64,000 bases of DNA from Litorimonas sp964565335 (lineage in GTDB: Bacteria; Pseudomonadota; Alphaproteobacteria; Caulobacterales; Maricaulaceae), in NCBI GenBank assembly GCA_964565335.1, contig CAZMEN010000001.1:49383-113382 (forward strand), given 5' to 3'. A program made the translations under genes and the position numbers. Positions 60,485-64,000 of this stretch are shown piece by piece. The notes under the pieces were generated by a model. It was not told the origin of the DNA. It saw only the letters and a list, made by a program, of their open reading frames with translations, and searched no databases. The first letter of the stretch is position 1; every line of letters starts with the position of its first letter.

Positions 60485-60798
60485 TAGATAGGCATCCGCA
60501 ATAATTCCTGATAGGCTTCAACAACGCGATTTCGAATTGTTACGGCTGTTTCAAGGGCGACCTCTGCATTGGCCATGGCTTGAACCACAGAGTGTGCGTC
60601 CGCCTGACCCGAAGCCATCATTTGCGTTTGCGTTTCCACATTCTCGAAGACCTTAGCGAAATCCTTAACGCCTTCCACAAGCGGGTTATTGCCCTCGCCT
60701 GATTTCGAAAGCTCAGCTTTTGGCGCAGCGACTTCGTTCGAAATGGCCTGTTTTGCGATTTGGTATTGGCGCGTCGCGCCGATGGAAGAAGGTTGCAT
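60484..60798 (-). CDS. fliE: Flagellar hook-basal body protein FliE
   Basis: 104 residues; conserved C-terminal region with MASGQADAHSVVQAMANAEVALETAVTIRNRVVEAYQELLRMPI from about residue 60 to the end. It joins the MS ring to the proximal rod. In the flgB-flgC-fliE order usual for alphaproteobacteria. Start ATG 60798. Confidence 0.92.
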   Translation of the reverse strand: MQPSSIGATRQYQIAKQAISNEVAAPKAELSKSGEGNNPLVEGVKDFAKVFENVETQTQMMASGQADAHSVVQAMANAEVALETAVTIRNRVVEAYQELLRMPI

Positions 60799-60824
60799 GA
60801 GCAGCTCCTGTAAAATTTAGTGTG

Positions 60825-61220
60825 TTAATTTCTCAGAAGATCAATGAGACTTTTGTACATTTGGTTGGCTTGACGGAAGGTTGATAAATTCGCTTCATAG
60901 GAACGGCCCGCCTCTTTCGCATCCGCCAATTCGATCATCATATCGACATTAGACGACAAGACGAAGCCGGTCGCGTCGGCGAGTGGGTGGGAGGGGTCGT
61001 AAATCTGTTCGCCTTCTGAGCGGTCCAATACCACCTGGTCGACGGCTACGCGTTGGACATTATTAATCCGGTCCATTTCCTGAGCAAAGGTGATGGTCTT
61101 TCGCTGATAGCCATGTGTGTCCGCATTGGAGAGGTTTTCACTCGCCACGCGCAGGCGGAATGATTGAACATTCATACCGGCCGCAGCGGAAGTCAGCGAT
61201 TTCGAGAGTGAGTTGTCCAT
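60825..61220 (-). CDS. flgC: Flagellar proximal rod protein FlgC
   Basis: 131 residues. N-terminal rod motif SAAAGMNVQSFRLRVASENLSNADTHGYQRK at about 11-40 and the C-terminal NLSTFRQANQMYKSLIDLLRN match FlgC of the flagellar rod family. Exported by the flagellar apparatus. Follows flgB by 37 bp. Confidence 0.94.
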   Translation of the reverse strand: MDNSLSKSLTSAAAGMNVQSFRLRVASENLSNADTHGYQRKTITFAQEMDRINNVQRVAVDQVVLDRSEGEQIYDPSHPLADATGFVLSSNVDMMIELADAKEAGRSYEANLSTFRQANQMYKSLIDLLRN

Positions 61221-61257
61221 CCTAGACTACCCCTTAAAATAAGTTTGAATTTAAACG

Positions 61258-61620
61258 TTAGAGGTTTTTGCCAATCGACATTTTCATTAATGTCATCGAC
61301 TTTTTGTAAATCATCAACGCCATGGTGTGGTCGTTTTGGGTTGTCGCGGACCGCATCATTTGATCTTCGAGAGAAACAGAATTGCCATTAGGCGATGTCG
61401 CATCGCCGGCATCGGTTTCGATGACACGAAATTCCTGCGCCATCATATCTTGGCCCTGTCTTACAGACGCTTTGAAAACATCTGAAAAGGGTTGCAGGTC
61501 TTTGGCTTTGTAATTTGGGGTATCGGCATTTGCGATATTTTCCGCAATCACGGCGTGCCGCTGGGCCGCATGGGACGCCATAGACGACGCCAAATTTAAA
61601 ATGTTTGTGCTCTTCAGCAT
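61258..61620 (-). CDS. flgB: Flagellar proximal rod protein FlgB
   Basis: 120 residues. Rod motif near 20-40 with HAVIAENIANADTPNYKAKDL and a C-terminal helix MALMIYKKSMTLMKMSIGKNL. First gene of the leftward flagellar operon flgB-flgC-fliE-fliQ-flhA-fliR-flhB-fliJ-like; AAGGA lies 11 bases before the start ATG at 61620. Divergent from fliI. Confidence 0.93.
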   Translation of the reverse strand: MLKSTNILNLASSMASHAAQRHAVIAENIANADTPNYKAKDLQPFSDVFKASVRQGQDMMAQEFRVIETDAGDATSPNGNSVSLEDQMMRSATTQNDHTMALMIYKKSMTLMKMSIGKNL

Positions 61621-61733
61621 GGCGAGACAATCCTTGTCGAGTTAACCACGTTAAGACTTCGTACACCAAATAGTTGAACGATAAGTTAACATACACCAAG
61701 AAAATATTAACACTCTTCCCTCAAGCCCCCCTT
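61621..61733. promoter_or_regulatory. Divergent flgB/fliI control region with CtrA-like half-sites
   Basis: 113 bp. It has TGAA-N7-TTAA at 61675-61689 (one base off the TTAA-N7-TTAA CtrA box), further TTAA(C/G) elements at 61642, 61651 and 61707, and the 8-bp direct repeat TACACCAA at 61662-61669 and 61692-61699 (period 30) bracketing the CtrA-like box. Suggests cell-cycle-linked control of both directions. Confidence 0.45.
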
Positions 61734-63107
61734 ATGACACGTTTAGAAACAGGCTTAGGACAAGCTCAATTTTCGCCTATTATCCGCCAATTTGGTGAGA
61801 TAGTGAGAATATCGGGACAAACTCTGCATATTGCAGGGCTTAATCATTGCTTGGGCCAAGGCGCGTTGATCGAAATTCAGCAAGATAATGGCCGAAAAGT
61901 TAAAGGCGAAGTTATTGGTTTAGAACCACAAACCGCGCTTGCCACATTGCACGGCACGGCCAGTGACCTTCGAATTGGTCAGCGTGTTGAACATTTAGAA
62001 GATACGCAATTTTACCCTTCCGATGATTGGATTGGCCGCGTCCTGAATTATGAGGGCGTCGACATAGACGGCGCAACACCTTTGAAGGGACATCGGGCCG
62101 TCACTTTGGACAACCTCCCCCCGCCTGCCATTAAACGAAAAGCCTTGGGCGCAAGACTGACAACCGGTGTCGCGGCAATCGACACCTTTCTGCCCTTATG
62201 TCAGGGACAGCGCGTAGGATTATTTGCAGGGTCGGGCGTCGGTAAATCGACTTTACTAGGCACCATCGCCCGGTCCTCTAATGCTGATATTACGATCATA
62301 GCTCTGATTGGTGAACGGGGGCGCGAAGTCCGTCATTTCGTTGACGAAACTTTGGGTCAAGAAGGCATGTCGAAATCTATCGTCTTTGCCGCCACCTCCG
62401 ACATGTCGTCGGCCATAAAATTGCGAACAGCCCAGCTCGCTATGGCGACCGCTGAATATTTCAGAGATGAAGGCAAACAGGTTTTATGCCTATTTGACTC
62501 TGTTACCCGCTACGCGGAATCCCACCGAGATATTGCTTTAAGCGCAGGCGAAGTCCCCGCTTTGAAAGCGTTTCCGCCCTCTACTTTCCGCTCTTTAGCT
62601 GCGCTATGCGAACGGTCCGGCCCGGGCATAGACGGCAGCGGCGACATCACCGCCGTTTTCTCAGTCCTTGTCGCGGGGTCAGATATGGAAGAACCCGTTG
62701 CAGATATGGTCAGAGGTATTTTGGATGGGCATATTATTTTAACGAGAGAAATTGCTGAACGTGGCCGATTCCCTGCCATTGATATAAGGCGCAGCGTCTC
62801 GCGGTCTCTGCCCGCCGCTGCTAATGTTGCAGAAAACCAAGCGCTGCAAAAAGGCCGCGAACATATAATGCGTTACGAAGAAGCTGAAGCAATCATTCAG
62901 GCCGGCCTCTATGTAGCGGGGAGTGATCCGCGTTTAGATGAGGCGATAGCCGTTTATCCTGGTTTGGACAATTTTATTGGCACTCAGGATGCGTTGTCCA
63001 TTGAGGATAGTTTTAAACATCTCCAGACGATTTTAGGTCTTGAAGACACCGAGACGCATGAGGATGCCGATTCTGATGCTGTTACCGAAGAACCGGCGCC
63101 TGCCTAA
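61734..63107 (+). CDS. fliI: Flagellar export ATPase FliI
   Basis: 457 residues. Walker A GLFAGSGVGKSTLLG near 165, Walker B VLCLFDSVTRYAESHRDIALS near 250 and the arginine-containing RGREVRHFVDE segment near 203 fit FliI/YscN ATPases. It energises export of flagellar substrates. Start ATG at 61734 is chosen; the frame is open to a TTG at 61674 but that would extend into the control region. There is no good Shine-Dalgarno sequence. The acidic C-terminus (EDADSDAVTEEPAPA) is unusual. The divergent flgB operon lacks fliH. Confidence 0.93.
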   Translation: MTRLETGLGQAQFSPIIRQFGEIVRISGQTLHIAGLNHCLGQGALIEIQQDNGRKVKGEVIGLEPQTALATLHGTASDLRIGQRVEHLEDTQFYPSDDWIGRVLNYEGVDIDGATPLKGHRAVTLDNLPPPAIKRKALGARLTTGVAAIDTFLPLCQGQRVGLFAGSGVGKSTLLGTIARSSNADITIIALIGERGREVRHFVDETLGQEGMSKSIVFAATSDMSSAIKLRTAQLAMATAEYFRDEGKQVLCLFDSVTRYAESHRDIALSAGEVPALKAFPPSTFRSLAALCERSGPGIDGSGDITAVFSVLVAGSDMEEPVADMVRGILDGHIILTREIAERGRFPAIDIRRSVSRSLPAAANVAENQALQKGREHIMRYEEAEAIIQAGLYVAGSDPRLDEAIAVYPGLDNFIGTQDALSIEDSFKHLQTILGLEDTETHEDADSDAVTEEPAPA

Positions 63108-63120
63108 GCGTTAGACCCGC

Positions 63121-63960
63121 TTAAGCATTAGATAAGAGGATATTAAAGAGCCCAGCGCTCCCAAGCCCGGAACTTCCGCCGCCAAGTATAGACAAGGCCG
63201 TCGAACTGGACGTCACAGCCGAGGTCCCGTTCTCTAATTCTTCCCTCAACAGATAGTTCGAAATTAGGTCATCAAGTATTTCAGGGTCGCCAAACGATTC
63301 TATAGACTTATCACCATATTTTGCGTTCATCTTATCAGAAAAAATTTCCTGTTGCTTGTCGATATCCAGAGAGGAAAAGGAAGACGGAAGATTAAAGGCC
63401 TTTTCAACGACCTCTCTCATCGGCAGAGACCCCATAATACCGAACCAGCCTCCTGCTTCACTTGACCCTTGTCCAACATAATCACCGATTTTGCGTTCAA
63501 AGTTGAGCGCCAAGCGCATAGAGTTATTGACTGTTCCGACCTCGACCTCAAAGCTTTGTCGTTCAAAACGATCTGCAATCTCATCAATACTTGTTTGAGA
63601 GAGTGAAAGATCCCCATTTGTAAAATTAAAATTTTCTGCCAAAGCAATATAATCAGAGTTTGCCAACCGCACAGCAAAATCGGACCGATCATCAACGCCA
63701 TCTTCTAGCACTTTACGAACAAACGCGCCTTTATTGATTTCTTCCCCTAAGCCGAAAGCTTCGAGAGCCACTTTTAAAACGCGGCGGTCCCCCATGAAGT
63801 CATCAAGGGTCTTGATATCCCCTATCGTCTCTTTGAAATAGTCGATTTCTCTCGCTATTTCCGGAGATTTTCCGAAGACTTCTTCCTGTTGTGGTAAGGT
63901 CGCCTGCAGGAAATTCCATCCTGCCAACCCAGAGGTTGGTATGACCGGCGTGAAAGCCAT
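63121..63960 (-). CDS. DUF1217 family flagellar-associated protein
   Basis: 279 residues of the DUF1217 family, found in flagellar loci of alphaproteobacteria. Visible pattern: FLQATLPQQEEVF near 18, ISKEIDYFKE-like REIDYFKETIGDIKTLDDFM, RRVLKVALEAFGL, and a C-terminal Ser/Gly-rich end (ALSILGGGSSGLGSAGLF). No signal peptide; perhaps exported through the flagellar route. Convergent with fliI, 13 bp apart. Function unknown. Confidence 0.83.
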   Translation of the reverse strand: MAFTPVIPTSGLAGWNFLQATLPQQEEVFGKSPEIAREIDYFKETIGDIKTLDDFMGDRRVLKVALEAFGLGEEINKGAFVRKVLEDGVDDRSDFAVRLANSDYIALAENFNFTNGDLSLSQTSIDEIADRFERQSFEVEVGTVNNSMRLALNFERKIGDYVGQGSSEAGGWFGIMGSLPMREVVEKAFNLPSSFSSLDIDKQQEIFSDKMNAKYGDKSIESFGDPEILDDLISNYLLREELENGTSAVTSSSTALSILGGGSSGLGSAGLFNILLSNA

Positions 63961-63963
63961 GGC

Positions 63964-64000
63964 TTAGGCTGATCGCGCCATCTCCGGCGCAAAAGATGAA
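63964..64000 (-). CDS. 3' end of an unidentified gene, cut by window edge
   Basis: Eleven codons (SSFAPEMARSA) and a TAA at 63964-63966 remain; the stop is three bases before the DUF1217 start. Context suggests a flagellar gene in one operon with DUF1217, such as a rod protein, but the fragment is too short to name. Confidence 0.35.
   Translation of the reverse strand, partial: SSFAPEMARSA

Noticed and set aside
1..64000. Prophage, transposase, toxin-antitoxin or restriction system
   Set aside because: No integrase, transposase, terminase, methylase or nuclease motif was recognised; the GH24 gene is not in a phage context.

Overview
The window is a dense, roughly half-GC bacterial chromosome segment. 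Its genes point to a free-living, flagellated, probably marine alphaproteobacterium. The hut genes, pxpABC, ZntB/MgtE, an Atm1-type exporter, a DUF1489 protein, the flgBC-fliE-fliQ-flhA-fliR-flhB block with divergent fliI and a DUF1217 protein, and gspC/D/N/O all fit the Maricaulales/Caulobacterales/Hyphomonadaceae range. This is inference from gene content; no rRNA or tRNA gene is visible. The left edge cuts hutH and the right edge cuts the 3' end of a gene upstream of the DUF1217 gene.

Layout. 1-3182: histidine utilisation (hutH partial, hutI leftward; hutC, hutG rightward) with a putative HutC operator in the divergent gap. 3183-5168: AT-richer stretch with an orphan HEAT-like protein. 5169-7775: a radical SAM gene without a canonical start codon, divergent from a secreted HExxH/TPR protein. 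7959-9889: YhiN-type flavoprotein and a TauE/SafE permease. 9953-14187: 5-oxoprolinase pxpABC followed closely by a pabB-pabC fusion. 14276-21653: ZntB, then a six-gene overlapping MoxR operon (DUF4129, DUF4350, MoxR, DUF58, SpoIIM-like, RDD). 21658-24499: WecG/TagA glycosyltransferase and Atm1-type ABC exporter.

24525-31787 is the most unusual part. A head-to-head pair (outer-membrane beta-barrel lipoprotein gene leftward, HSDL2-like SDR rightward) has been duplicated in tandem. Both barrel genes survive. The SDR of the left copy is a decayed remnant with in-frame stops and a large internal deletion. The intact SDR heads a small operon (SDR, DUF1330, DUF2855, crotonase) followed by four CTTGTCATT direct repeats at 21-22 bp periodicity and an AraC-family gene.

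31809-44019: etfBA, a TMEM175-like channel, a large unknown lipoprotein, a YgjP-type metallopeptidase, a Fur-box-preceded TonB siderophore receptor, DUF1489, a JmjC/cupin-like protein, a membrane-tethered GH24 lysozyme and MgtE. 44130-48605: part of a type II secretion system (gspO rightward; gspC-gspD-gspN-lipoprotein leftward). 48658-54553: amidase, folD, a DUF1338/HglS-type dioxygenase overlapping a GH42 beta-galactosidase. 54841-64000: an XRE regulator and a small unknown gene, then the flagellar export and proximal-rod operon, fliI and DUF1217.

No CRISPR array, prophage, transposase or recognised defence locus is visible. The best candidates for something undescribed are the SDR/DUF1330/DUF2855/crotonase/AraC cluster with its phased sites, the duplicated barrel/SDR module, and the membrane-anchored lysozyme.
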